64,000 bases of DNA from F22 sp963678855. Its GTDB lineage: Bacteria; Bacteroidota; Bacteroidia; Bacteroidales; Bacteroidaceae. Positions 40,743-50,141 of the stretch are shown one piece after another. How positions within the stretch are numbered: the stretch's first letter is position 1; each line of letters starts with the position of its first letter. Location of the stretch: NCBI GenBank assembly GCA_963678855.1, contig OY787448.1, positions 1,240,001 through 1,304,000 of the forward strand. Reading direction: 5' to 3'. The notes under the pieces were generated by a model. That model ran no database searches. It had not been told where the DNA came from and saw only the letters and a program-made list of their open reading frames with translations. Position numbers and translations under genes: made by a program.

Positions 40743-42208
40743 TGATTATAAATTATATGAGACAACCACTTGCCTTATCCCTAAAAAAGACAGGTCTACT
40801 TATCGGCCTTGCCCTATCGGGGATGACACTACAAGCTGTAGCTGCCCCTGAGGCACCACAAAAGTTCGTGTCACAACGCACCCCTAAAAAGGACAGACTA
40901 TTTACGTCACCTGCTATTGAAAAAGAGATTAAACGTGTCAAGTCTTTACTCACTAACAAAGAGCTAGCTTGGATGTTTGAGAACTGTTTCCCAAACACTC
41001 TAGAGACCACTGTACATTACAGAGTGGTCGACGGAGAACCAGATACTTTCGTGTATACAGGTGATATTCATGCGATGTGGCTACGAGATAGTGGTGCACA
41101 AGTATGGCCTTACTTGGCGTATTGTAAAGAAGACCCTAAAATTCAGAACATGATTAAGGGTGTGATTCTTCGTCAATTCAAGTGCATCCAAATCGATCCT
41201 TATGCAAATGCATTTAATGATGGCGCTACTGGCGGTCACTGGATGAGTGACCAAACGGATATGAAGCCTGAGCTTCACGAACGTAAATGGGAAATTGACT
41301 CACTTTGTTACCCATTGCGTCTTGCTTACGCATACTGGCTAGCTACAGGTGATGATTCTATCTTCGGTGAAAGCTGGTTGAAGACAATCAAGCTTGTATT
41401 GAAGACATTCAAGGAGCAACAAAAAAAGAACGGTGTAGGTCCTTATTCATTTATGCGTGAGACTAGCCGTCAGCTGGACACACGTAGCTGTAATGGTTTG
41501 GGCAACCCTGTGAAGCCAGTAGGTCTTATAGCATCTGCTTTCCGTCCATCGGATGATGCAACAGACTTTCAGTTCTTGGTGCCATCTAACTTCTTCGCTG
41601 TTACATCTTTGCGTAAAGCAGCAGATGTACTGACTAAGGTCAACAAAGATACATCTCTTGCTAAGGAATGTACTGACCTAGCTACAGAAGTAGAAACTGC
41701 TTTGAGAAAGTATGCAACTTACAATCACCCTAAGTATGGTACTATCTATGCTTTTGAAGTAGATGGCTTCGGCAACCGTCTATTGATGGACGATGCCAAT
41801 GTACCTAGTCTACTAGCAATGCCTTATCTTGGTGATGTCGCATTGGACGACCCTATCTACCAAAACACGCGTCGCTTTGTATGGAGTGAAGATAACCCAT
41901 ACTTCTTCCGTGGTAAAGCGGGTGAAGGTATCGGTGGGCCACATATTGGTTATGATATGGTATGGCCTATGAGTATCATGATGAAGGCTTTCACATCTAC
42001 TGATAAAGATGAGATTAAAGCATGTATTGAAATGTTGATGAATACGCATGCGGGTACAGGCTTTATGCACGAATCATTCCACAAGGATGATCCTAAAAAC
42101 TTTACTCGTGAGTGGTTTGCATGGCAAAACACTTTGTTTGGTGGCTTGATTGTGAAGCTAATCAACGATGGGTATCTAGATACTTTGAATAGTATCCCTA
42201 ATAAATAA
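40742..42208 (+). CDS. GH125 exo-alpha-1,6-mannosidase
   Basis: Removes mannose from the non-reducing end of alpha-1,6-linked manno-oligosaccharides. The 488-residue protein has a signal peptide (cleavage after AVAA) and typical GH125 segments: TGDIHAMWLRDSGAQVWPY, FNDGATGGHWMSDQTDM and GIGGPHIGYDMVWPMSI. Length and layout match known bacterial members. An inner ATG at 40757 (MRQPLALS) is possible. As the last gene of the PUL it would complete mannan breakdown in the periplasm after the GH76 enzymes. Confidence 0.93.
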   Translation: MIINYMRQPLALSLKKTGLLIGLALSGMTLQAVAAPEAPQKFVSQRTPKKDRLFTSPAIEKEIKRVKSLLTNKELAWMFENCFPNTLETTVHYRVVDGEPDTFVYTGDIHAMWLRDSGAQVWPYLAYCKEDPKIQNMIKGVILRQFKCIQIDPYANAFNDGATGGHWMSDQTDMKPELHERKWEIDSLCYPLRLAYAYWLATGDDSIFGESWLKTIKLVLKTFKEQQKKNGVGPYSFMRETSRQLDTRSCNGLGNPVKPVGLIASAFRPSDDATDFQFLVPSNFFAVTSLRKAADVLTKVNKDTSLAKECTDLATEVETALRKYATYNHPKYGTIYAFEVDGFGNRLLMDDANVPSLLAMPYLGDVALDDPIYQNTRRFVWSEDNPYFFRGKAGEGIGGPHIGYDMVWPMSIMMKAFTSTDKDEIKACIEMLMNTHAGTGFMHESFHKDDPKNFTREWFAWQNTLFGGLIVKLINDGYLDTLNSIPNK

Positions 42209-42221
42209 AGAACCTTCTCAT

Positions 42222-42242
42222 ATTCATGCATATACCCTGAAG
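42222..42242 (+). repeat. 21-base motif before the mannan PUL terminator (copy 1)
   Basis: ATTCATGCATATACC, one variable base (C here), then TGAAG. The same 21 bases with one change occur at 55790-55810, again immediately before a terminator that closes a PUL. Confidence 0.6.
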
Positions 42243-42274
42243 CGGGTGTGTCCACGTTGTTGGACACACCCGCT
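42241..42274 (+). terminator. Terminator of the mannan PUL
   Basis: AGCGGGTGTGTCCA pairs perfectly with TGGACACACCCGCT around CGTTGT; 32 bases after the GH125 stop. The following T run is weak. Confidence 0.8.
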
Positions 42275-42331
42275 CACTATATTTATGCAGTTATACAAGA
42301 CTAAATGGCTTTTTACTTAAAGGAGCACGCT

Positions 42332-42397
42332 CTGGCATCCATGGTTGCCAGTATCTAGCATCCGTGATTGTCAGGAGCTGGCATCCATGGTTGCCAG
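42332..42397. repeat. Three tandem 20-bp near-palindromes at a 23-bp period
   Basis: CTGGCATCCATGGTTGCCAG occurs at 42332-42351 and 42378-42397, with a degenerate copy CTAGCATCCGTGATTGTCAG (16 of 20) between them at 42355-42374. Spacers are TAT and GAG. Each outer copy is a palindrome with two mismatches (CTGGCA/TGCCAG arms, CCATGG core). They lie between the 3' ends of converging genes. Confidence 0.8.
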
Positions 42398-42474
42398 AGG
42401 GCTCTCCCTTAATTAAATGGCGCTCTAACTCTTAGGCAAAGTCTGTTGAGTATGTCTTGAACTAGCAATACAAT

Positions 42475-45363
42475 TTAGACCTTCTCTTGGAGAAACTTAG
42501 ACAGATTGACATCAGAACTCAGACCCAACTTCTTACGCAATCTATATCGTCCTACTTCGGCACTCTTAGGTGATATCCTCAATCGCTCAGCGATTTCTTT
42601 TGTATTCATGTTCATGCGTAAAAGTGAACATAAGCGCATCTCATTATTTGTCAATTCTGGATATAACTCACGCAGCTTACGATACACTCCTTCTTGACTT
42701 TGCTGAAAGTGTCGCTCAAATTCTTTTCTGTCTTGCTCATGAGACATCTGTTGGTTAAGCACTTGCATAATCCTATCATAATCTCTTCTTGGAAATCTTC
42801 CTCCTAAATGGTCAAATACATCATCGACACTTTTCTTAACAGCCAACAGCGCTTCATCTTTTTGTACCAAAGCATTGTTAGTCATGGTCAGTTCGGTATG
42901 CATCTGCTCCACTTGCTTTTTCATCAAATCATTTTGCAGCTCTTTAATCTCCGCTTTCTTTTCTCGCATCTCGTGAGCATGTGTTAACTTGAGCCTGCGC
43001 TCATTTCTGTGTAATAGGTAGCTATACACTCTATACGTTATAATGAGTACAACAACTAGTATCAAGAAAATAACCAACAACCCTTCTCTTGTAAACAAGA
43101 AAGGTCGCTTCACCTCAAAAGCATATACACAACTATCACTTTCGGTTTGGTCATAGTATATAACTTTGATTTCTAGGGTGTAACTTCCTGGCTCTAAATT
43201 AGACAAACTCACATGGCTATCAAACGTATGATTCCATGATGCATCTTTCTTGTCAGAGTCTAGAAGTCGCCATTTGTATCGCAATAAACTTGGTGTTTGG
43301 TTGACACTAAAATAATGCAAGTCGAGATTATTACTTGAAGCTGCCAGACTTACAGGACTGGCTGAGGTGGCGACAACAGGAAGTGATTTACTCGTATTTT
43401 GATTAATCGAATTTGCTGCTGTGATTATAAGTGGGAACTTCTTATAGGTATAAAGCTTTGATCTGTCAAAAACGGCCAATCCTTTATCTAAAGAAAAAAC
43501 AGTTTTATTCTTGAGAATAGAGACATTCTGAAACTTATCAGGAAAACTGTATTTACCCGTAAACAAGAAACTCTTTTCAGTCTCATATATTCCATTATTA
43601 TTAACGATAAGCATAGCACTTTTTAAGGTTGAAATCCAGAAATGCTTATCGTCTTGAATGGTCATCTGCGTGCAAACTTGTCCCTCTTGAAGTAAACTGT
43701 TCAATTTATCATACGGGATGAGTTTGTCATTAATAGAATCATAGATATAAAACCCGTCATGTGCACTGACTACAATATGTCCATCAATATTGGCTACATT
43801 AAGTTTTAACAAATTGCTCAGACCATTGCTCTGGTCAAAACTTTTCACAGACGAAAAACGGAGTTTATCTACTTCAAGAGACATTTGATAAAGTCCCTCT
43901 TCTTCTCCACAAGCCCAAAGTTTGTTTTGTGCATCAAAAGCAATTGTGGTACATGTATTGTCAAACCCTTCAATAAGCCCTACACAACACAGCTGTCCAG
44001 CTTTAGGTCCATCTTGTCTAACTTTAATAACCCCCATTCTATAATAGAAGGCAGAAAGATAACCATCACCTTCAGGGAGTTTTATTAGTGCTGTAGATCC
44101 ACCACCAATTTTGGTGATTAGTGTAGCTTTAGTACCAGCAATCTCAAAAAGACCATTATTTGCACCACAAAAGACTTTCCCATCATACTGCTTGATATAC
44201 CAAATATGTCCATTCACTTGTGGCATACGCTTTAAAGCATTAAAGTCGAACGTACTAGGGTCGTACTTCTTAGGCATGAAATATAATCCATTATTAGTAC
44301 CAATATAAGTATAGTCATTAAACTCTAAAACTTGAGTGATGTGTCCTAAATTGTTTGTGATATCAATATGATATTTAATTTCAGCATCTAGGTGTACAAT
44401 TGAGATTCCGTTATCAGTAGCGACAAAGAGCTGCTGATTAGGTCCCAAAACGACATCCAATATGGTATTATTGATTAGCCCATTCTTTTGATTGATATGT
44501 TCAAGTATTCGGCCTTGGTTAGACAGCAAATACATACCATCATCTAATGTAGCAATCAAATAAGTTGAGTCATTGACTGCAATACCTCTATTGATAGTCT
44601 TCTGCTTCAATACATTATTGGCAGACACTTGCCATGGTCTCAATGCACTATTTTCTAGTAAATAAAGCCCCTTACGGTAGCTACCCACAAGTAATTTGTG
44701 TTCATCCCAAGGTAGGAAGAAATTAGCTTCAAGTGGAGAAGTTCCAATAAAGGCACTATTATCGTCTTCTGATATAGTCATGACTCCATTTTCTTTTCCT
44801 GCTACATAAATAGTGTCACGAACAGTGCTATGCATTAATCCCCTCACATCGTGAACGACACTCCATTCATTGCCACTAATCTCATGCACATATATATTTT
44901 GATAACTCTGAAAATAGAAATGAGTCTTGGTTCGACTTATACACCATATCAGCTCTTGGTTCATACTAGCTTTAATAGCATTTGGTACTATAGAGTGATA
45001 AGCAAGTTTACCCAATTGATTTTTCTCCCAATAACCAAAATCACGATATCCCCCAGAATAGATACGACCAGATTCTTTGTCAAAATAAAGTGATTTGACT
45101 ACTGTATGATTATCTGTAGAATGAAGCTCCCAGTTATCTCCATCGTAAACCAATAGTCCTCTATCATTACCAAAATAAGTATACCCATCATCATCAAAAC
45201 ATACTGCCCAATTTTGCGAGGCAGCATTATAATCTAATCGAGTAAAGTTTTGTATATGCCAATTTATAGCATACATTTGCACTGGGAGGCATAAGTAAAT
45301 GAGACATAAAATGAACATTTTACTTATACCAGCTCGCGATTTGTTCTTATTTTCTCTATTCAT
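42475..45363 (-). CDS. Membrane-bound propeller/Y_Y_Y regulator with LuxR-type helix-turn-helix
   Basis: A 962-residue one-component regulator. A signal peptide is followed by two-component-regulator propeller repeats (about 40-640), a Y_Y_Y domain (about 665-750), a membrane helix (about 755-780), a cytoplasmic coiled coil (about 785-850) and a C-terminal LuxR-like helix-turn-helix (PELTNNEMRLCSLLRMNMNTKEIAERL then SPKSAEVGRYRLRKKLGL). There is no kinase or receiver. It would sense a glycan breakdown product in the periplasm and act on DNA while anchored. It is divergent from the beta-1,2-glucan-type PUL and is its likely regulator. Confidence 0.9.
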   Translation of the reverse strand: MNRENKNKSRAGISKMFILCLIYLCLPVQMYAINWHIQNFTRLDYNAASQNWAVCFDDDGYTYFGNDRGLLVYDGDNWELHSTDNHTVVKSLYFDKESGRIYSGGYRDFGYWEKNQLGKLAYHSIVPNAIKASMNQELIWCISRTKTHFYFQSYQNIYVHEISGNEWSVVHDVRGLMHSTVRDTIYVAGKENGVMTISEDDNSAFIGTSPLEANFFLPWDEHKLLVGSYRKGLYLLENSALRPWQVSANNVLKQKTINRGIAVNDSTYLIATLDDGMYLLSNQGRILEHINQKNGLINNTILDVVLGPNQQLFVATDNGISIVHLDAEIKYHIDITNNLGHITQVLEFNDYTYIGTNNGLYFMPKKYDPSTFDFNALKRMPQVNGHIWYIKQYDGKVFCGANNGLFEIAGTKATLITKIGGGSTALIKLPEGDGYLSAFYYRMGVIKVRQDGPKAGQLCCVGLIEGFDNTCTTIAFDAQNKLWACGEEEGLYQMSLEVDKLRFSSVKSFDQSNGLSNLLKLNVANIDGHIVVSAHDGFYIYDSINDKLIPYDKLNSLLQEGQVCTQMTIQDDKHFWISTLKSAMLIVNNNGIYETEKSFLFTGKYSFPDKFQNVSILKNKTVFSLDKGLAVFDRSKLYTYKKFPLIITAANSINQNTSKSLPVVATSASPVSLAASSNNLDLHYFSVNQTPSLLRYKWRLLDSDKKDASWNHTFDSHVSLSNLEPGSYTLEIKVIYYDQTESDSCVYAFEVKRPFLFTREGLLVIFLILVVVLIITYRVYSYLLHRNERRLKLTHAHEMREKKAEIKELQNDLMKKQVEQMHTELTMTNNALVQKDEALLAVKKSVDDVFDHLGGRFPRRDYDRIMQVLNQQMSHEQDRKEFERHFQQSQEGVYRKLRELYPELTNNEMRLCSLLRMNMNTKEIAERLRISPKSAEVGRYRLRKKLGLSSDVNLSKFLQEKV

Positions 45364-45418
45364 AACCTAAAATAATTCTTGTAATTTAACGCCTGACTAC
45401 CAGACTGTTTAAAAGTCA

Positions 45419-45472
45419 TGTAGGGGCTATGTAGGGGTTGCTTTTACCGGTGTAGTGTTTGTATACCCTACA
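45419..45472 (+). promoter_or_regulatory. TGTAGGGG repeats upstream of the second PUL
   Basis: TGTAGGGG occurs at 45419-45426 and 45430-45437 (11 bp apart, one helical turn), a shorter TGTAG at 45451-45455, and the inverted form CCCTACA at 45466-45472. They lie in the intergenic region shared by the regulator gene and SusC and are good candidates for its operator. Confidence 0.45.
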
Positions 45473-45499
45473 TTTTTCGCGGTAAATATATTCATTTCC

Positions 45500-45507
45500 T
45501 ACCTTTG
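45500..45507 (+). promoter_or_regulatory. -7 element TACCTTTG of the second PUL
   Basis: TACCTTTG matches TAnnTTTG, 58 bases before the SusC ATG. At -33 only a T-rich stretch (ATTTTTC) is present, consistent with activator dependence. Confidence 0.6.
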
Positions 45508-45557
45508 CATCAAACATTTCGAACGAATTATGTAAATCTAATAAAAACAAAAATGCT

Positions 45558-48548
45558 ATGAGGAAGTTTATTTCTTTGTTACTCCTTATGTTTGTATTCA
45601 GCACATGGGTGCAAGCGCAGACAATCAATGTAAGTGGTGTGGTTATAGATGATAATGGCGAGCCAGTAATTGGTGCTACCGTATCAGACAAAGTCACACA
45701 TAAAGGTACTATCACCGACCTTGACGGGAAGTACCAATTATCTATTGATGCTAACGGAACTTTGGTTATTTCATACATGGGTTATGTAACCCAAGAAATC
45801 GCAATCAAAGGTCAACAAGTAATCAACGTAGAATTGCGCACAGATTCTAAATTACTAGATGAAGTCGTTGTCGTGGGTTATGGTTCTATGAAATCTAAAG
45901 ACCTTACCTCGTCAATCAGTACTGTAAAATCTGAGGAACTTATCAAAAATCCAAATGCCAATGTGATGCAGTCACTTCAAGGCAAGGTAGCTGGTATGCA
46001 AATCGTTTCTTCTGGTGCCCCAGGTGCAGCACCTACGGTACGCATCCGTGGTATCGGCTCATACCCAGGCTCAGGTAATACAAGCCCTCTATATGTTGTC
46101 GATGGTGTATTCTACGACAATATCGATTTCCTAAATCCAAATGACATTGCTAGTACTTCTGTACTGAAAGATGCTTCTGCTTCTGCCATTTATGGTGTGA
46201 GAGCAGCCAACGGTGTGGTCCTTATCGAAACAAAGAGCGGTAAGAAAAACGAAAAAGCTCATATTGAGTATAATGGATATTATGGTATACAAGTGGCTCA
46301 AAAAGTGCAAAAGATGGCCAACTCGCAACAGTATACTAACTACATGTTGCAAAGTGGCTCACCTGCAAACGCTCAAAGCATCCAACAAGCGATGTTGTAC
46401 TACGGCCGCAGCAGAAAAGATCCAAATATCCCATTGCCAAACACCAATTGGTATGATGAGATTTTGCGCACAGCGCCAGTACAAAACCACTCTGTAAATA
46501 TATCTGGTGGTAGCAGCAAAGCAACCTATGCTTTGGGTGGATCTTATTTTTCTCAAGATGGTATCTTGGATATGAAAAATGACTTCACTCGCATGAACCT
46601 TCGTGCTAAAGTACAATTTGATGCTACTGACTGGTTGAAGGTTGGTGGTAACATGATTATGTCGAATATCAAAGCACATGGTGCTGATTACGGTGCATTT
46701 AGAAGCGCTTATTTTGCACCTCCTATCATGCCTGTATATGATCCTAACAATGCAAGTGCCACACCTTTGAAGCTTGCTTCTGCTCAAACCATTGGTTTTA
46801 GAGATGGCAAGAACCCATTTACAGCAATGGAATTTACAGACAACTTGTCTGAAACTAAGAAGAACCTTGTGACTTTCTTTGCAGAGGCTCAACTGATTCC
46901 TGAAAAGCTGACTTTCAAAACTACATTCTCGAACAATTATACTGGTGTTGATTCACGCAATGTGTCTAAAGCATATTACTTGACTGAGAATGCGCAACGT
47001 AAAGATAATGCAATCCATAAGAACTTCTCGAAGTATGAGAATAAGACATGGGATAATATCTTGACATATAATGATCAGTTCGGTGATCACAAATTGACTG
47101 TGATGCTTGGTACATCTTTCCAAGACATCTATTACACTGGCCTATGGGCTACAGGTTTGAATCCTCCAATGGATAGCGATAAGACTTGGTACATCGATCA
47201 AGCAGCAGAAGTTCCTTCAGAAGCTGTAGGCGACGGTGGTTTGCAACAATACACAATGTCTTATTTCGGTCGTGTAAACTATAACTACAAAGGCCGCTAC
47301 ATGCTATATGGTACGGTACGTAGAGATGGTACATCTAAGTATCAAGAAAAATGGGGTATCTTCCCTACTGTAGGTCTTGGTTGGATCGTTAGTGAAGAAG
47401 ATTTCTTCAAAGTGCCTCACCTAGACTTCTTGAAACTACGTGCTTCTTATGGTAAACTAGGTAACAACTCGGTAGCTGCTTCTGCTGGTAGCAATACGAC
47501 AGCGGTTAATACAGTAGCTCTAAATGATGTATTGTACTCTGGTTCTATCACATCTAGTACCTATTCTGACCTAGATTGGGAAGAAATCTATGAAACAAAT
47601 GTTGGTTTCACTTTCCGTGCTTTGAACGATCGTCTTTCTGGAGACTTCGACTACTACATGCGTAAGACTGACAACGCAGTTATTTATGTCAACAATCCAC
47701 TAATCGGTGGTAGCGTACGTAGAAATGCGGGTACTATTGAAAACTCTGGTATCGAACTATCTCTTGGTTGGCAAGATAAAATCGGTGAATTGACTTATGG
47801 CATCTCTGGTAATATCGCGACACTTAAGAATGAAGTAACGTCTCTTTATGGACAACAATATCTAGACGGTGGTTCTGCAGAATTTAGACAACGTACTATC
47901 TTGGGGCACAGCCTACTTGCTTTCTACGGGTGGAAGACTGATGGTGTATACCAAAACGCACAAGAAATTGCCAATGATCCTGTAGCTATGGAGAACAACT
48001 TGGAACCTGGTGATTATCGTTTCAAAGATATCAACAAGGATGGTAAAATTGACTCAAATGACCGTGTAGATCTTGGTTCGTACATGCCAGACTTTACTTA
48101 TGGCTTGAACATCAACCTAGGATACAAGCAATGGGATCTGTCTATCGCTACATATGGCCAACAAGGTAATAAGGTGCTAAACCGTAAGCGTGGTGAAATC
48201 ATCTGGACAAATGATGGTAACATTGATGCAGACTTGGCAAAAGGTCTATGGACTGGCGAAGGTACAAGCAACAAATATGTATCGGCTTCTGGTTTGCGTA
48301 AATCATGGAACCAAAAGATGAGTAACTATTTCGTAGAAGATGCTTCTTTCTTCAGAATCCAAAATATTCAATTGGGTTATACGGTAAAAGCAGAGAGCTG
48401 GCCAGACATGCGTATTTCGCTAACAGCTGAGAAGCCATTTACGTTTACAAAATACAATGGATTCAATCCTGAAGTAGCTAATGGTATCGATAACCAAACT
48501 TATCCAGTTCCAACAACTTATACTGTAGGACTAAACATCAAATTTTAA
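45558..48548 (+). CDS. SusC/RagA family TonB-dependent transporter (beta-glucan-type PUL)
   Basis: A 996-residue outer-membrane transporter with signal peptide (cleavage after WVQAQ), CarboxypepD_reg-like domain (VSGVVIDDNGEPVIGATV), TonB-box and plug (LLDEVVVVGYGSMKSKDLTSS), and a barrel ending in YTVGLNIKF. An ATG five bases upstream (45553) is in another frame. It is the first of six genes followed by SusD, a LamG protein, a GH144-like enzyme, an esterase and GH3. Confidence 0.94.
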   Translation: MRKFISLLLLMFVFSTWVQAQTINVSGVVIDDNGEPVIGATVSDKVTHKGTITDLDGKYQLSIDANGTLVISYMGYVTQEIAIKGQQVINVELRTDSKLLDEVVVVGYGSMKSKDLTSSISTVKSEELIKNPNANVMQSLQGKVAGMQIVSSGAPGAAPTVRIRGIGSYPGSGNTSPLYVVDGVFYDNIDFLNPNDIASTSVLKDASASAIYGVRAANGVVLIETKSGKKNEKAHIEYNGYYGIQVAQKVQKMANSQQYTNYMLQSGSPANAQSIQQAMLYYGRSRKDPNIPLPNTNWYDEILRTAPVQNHSVNISGGSSKATYALGGSYFSQDGILDMKNDFTRMNLRAKVQFDATDWLKVGGNMIMSNIKAHGADYGAFRSAYFAPPIMPVYDPNNASATPLKLASAQTIGFRDGKNPFTAMEFTDNLSETKKNLVTFFAEAQLIPEKLTFKTTFSNNYTGVDSRNVSKAYYLTENAQRKDNAIHKNFSKYENKTWDNILTYNDQFGDHKLTVMLGTSFQDIYYTGLWATGLNPPMDSDKTWYIDQAAEVPSEAVGDGGLQQYTMSYFGRVNYNYKGRYMLYGTVRRDGTSKYQEKWGIFPTVGLGWIVSEEDFFKVPHLDFLKLRASYGKLGNNSVAASAGSNTTAVNTVALNDVLYSGSITSSTYSDLDWEEIYETNVGFTFRALNDRLSGDFDYYMRKTDNAVIYVNNPLIGGSVRRNAGTIENSGIELSLGWQDKIGELTYGISGNIATLKNEVTSLYGQQYLDGGSAEFRQRTILGHSLLAFYGWKTDGVYQNAQEIANDPVAMENNLEPGDYRFKDINKDGKIDSNDRVDLGSYMPDFTYGLNINLGYKQWDLSIATYGQQGNKVLNRKRGEIIWTNDGNIDADLAKGLWTGEGTSNKYVSASGLRKSWNQKMSNYFVEDASFFRIQNIQLGYTVKAESWPDMRISLTAEKPFTFTKYNGFNPEVANGIDNQTYPVPTTYTVGLNIKF

Positions 48549-48559
48549 TCTAAGACATC

Positions 48560-50122
48560 ATGAGAAATATATATAAATATTTTATCCTTGGACTTGGCCT
48601 TTTAAGTACTAGTGCTTTAGTTTCATGTGACGACAAGTTGGACGAAGCCCCAGAGAACCAAGTAGCCCAAGCAAATACTGATTACTCCAAATCAGAAAAT
48701 ATGATACAGCCTATCCTTGGTTTGTATTCAGCGACATACGGTATCGGTTGGGAAGTGATGCCTTGCCTAAACGTACGCGGTGACGATGTGAACCATGGTG
48801 GTGAAGGTGACCAACAATCTTTTGCTGACATAGATGATTATATTTATGACAATAACTTTTGGATGATCAACTCAGCTTGGGAAGCTCAATACCGAAATAT
48901 CATTACGGCATATGTAACAAAAGATCAACTAGAGCTATACAAAGCAAATGGAGCAGATGCTGCTACTGCTGATAAATATCTAGCTGAAGCCGATGTCATC
49001 AAATGTTGGTACTTGCTATCGATTGTAAGAAACTTCAATAAAGTACTGATTCCTGATGCTAGCGACCCTTCATTGATGCTTTCAAAAGAACTAGTTTCTC
49101 AAGAAGAAGCGTATCAATATATCGTTGATGAAATGGAGCGCGTAAAAGGTGCCCTACCTGCAGTACACCCTTCTGAGAGAGCAGACATCCCTGGTGGTGT
49201 GACAAGATACACAGCTCTTGCTGTTGAAATGCTAGCCAACTTGGAACTAAAGCAGTGGAACAAAGTAGCAAGCAATGCTGGTGAAATCATTGCATCAAAT
49301 AAGTTTGAATTGATGGCTGATTTCTACCAACTGTTTAAGATTCCTGGCAAATTGGCTAAGGAAAATATCTTTGAGCTACAGTATTCTGACTTCGGTACAG
49401 GATCGGGCGATAGCAAAAGTCACCTTTTCGCATTCTACGGACCACAAGCATGGACTCCTAAAGTGGAAGGTGCTGGTTCTGGCTGGGGATTCTGGGAACC
49501 TTCTGACAAATACATCAAGTTTATGCTTGACAGAGGGGAAAGAAGCCGATTGCAAACAACGGTACTTTTCACAGACCGTGGTATCAATGACTTGAAAACT
49601 GATTCAAAGTATGCAACTCTGCCTAGCTGGATTAGTAACGAAACTCCTTCTGGTGATGTCATTAAAGATTATCCTCGTGCTAAGTTTGCGTCGGGTAAGC
49701 ACTATTTGCCTACGGACCAACTAACTGCAGGTAGAACAGACTATGGTTCGAACAAAAACTTCATAATGATTCGTTATGCTGAAGTACTCTTGGCTTATGC
49801 AGAAGCGGTTGCTAATGGTGGAGCTCCACAAAATGGTCTTACAGCAGTACAAGCAGTGAATGAAGTACGTGCTCGTGCTGGACTGTCAAACCTAAGCAGT
49901 GTCACACTAGACGATGTCTTGGACGAGAAATATGCTGAGTTTGCCTGTGAACAAGGTCAACGTTTCTGGGATATGTTGCGTTATGATAAGTTTAACGAAC
50001 TTAGTTACGACGGACGTACGTTCACTGCTGATAAGAAGTTCCTTCCTTATCCTCTTAAGCAAATTGACAGCTTGCCTGTACTAGCGAAAGAGATTGCAGC
50101 TCAAAACTCAAATCAAGATTAA
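48560..50122 (+). CDS. SusD/RagB family glycan-binding lipoprotein (beta-glucan-type PUL)
   Basis: A 520-residue lipoprotein (lipobox ALVSC, Cys23). The family signatures are the N-terminal helix region, NFIMIRYAEVLLAYAEAVANGG followed by AVNEVRARAGL, and the C-terminal FACEQGQRFWDMLRYDKF and KKFLPYPLKQID. It follows SusC by 11 bases and caps that transporter. Confidence 0.94.
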   Translation: MRNIYKYFILGLGLLSTSALVSCDDKLDEAPENQVAQANTDYSKSENMIQPILGLYSATYGIGWEVMPCLNVRGDDVNHGGEGDQQSFADIDDYIYDNNFWMINSAWEAQYRNIITAYVTKDQLELYKANGADAATADKYLAEADVIKCWYLLSIVRNFNKVLIPDASDPSLMLSKELVSQEEAYQYIVDEMERVKGALPAVHPSERADIPGGVTRYTALAVEMLANLELKQWNKVASNAGEIIASNKFELMADFYQLFKIPGKLAKENIFELQYSDFGTGSGDSKSHLFAFYGPQAWTPKVEGAGSGWGFWEPSDKYIKFMLDRGERSRLQTTVLFTDRGINDLKTDSKYATLPSWISNETPSGDVIKDYPRAKFASGKHYLPTDQLTAGRTDYGSNKNFIMIRYAEVLLAYAEAVANGGAPQNGLTAVQAVNEVRARAGLSNLSSVTLDDVLDEKYAEFACEQGQRFWDMLRYDKFNELSYDGRTFTADKKFLPYPLKQIDSLPVLAKEIAAQNSNQD

Positions 50123-50141
50123 GCCTTAAAACATAGAACGA

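Noticed and set aside
42332..42397. Possible CRISPR array
   Set aside because: The repeats are 20 bp with only 3-bp spacers and no cas genes lie in the window; this is a tandem palindrome array, not CRISPR.
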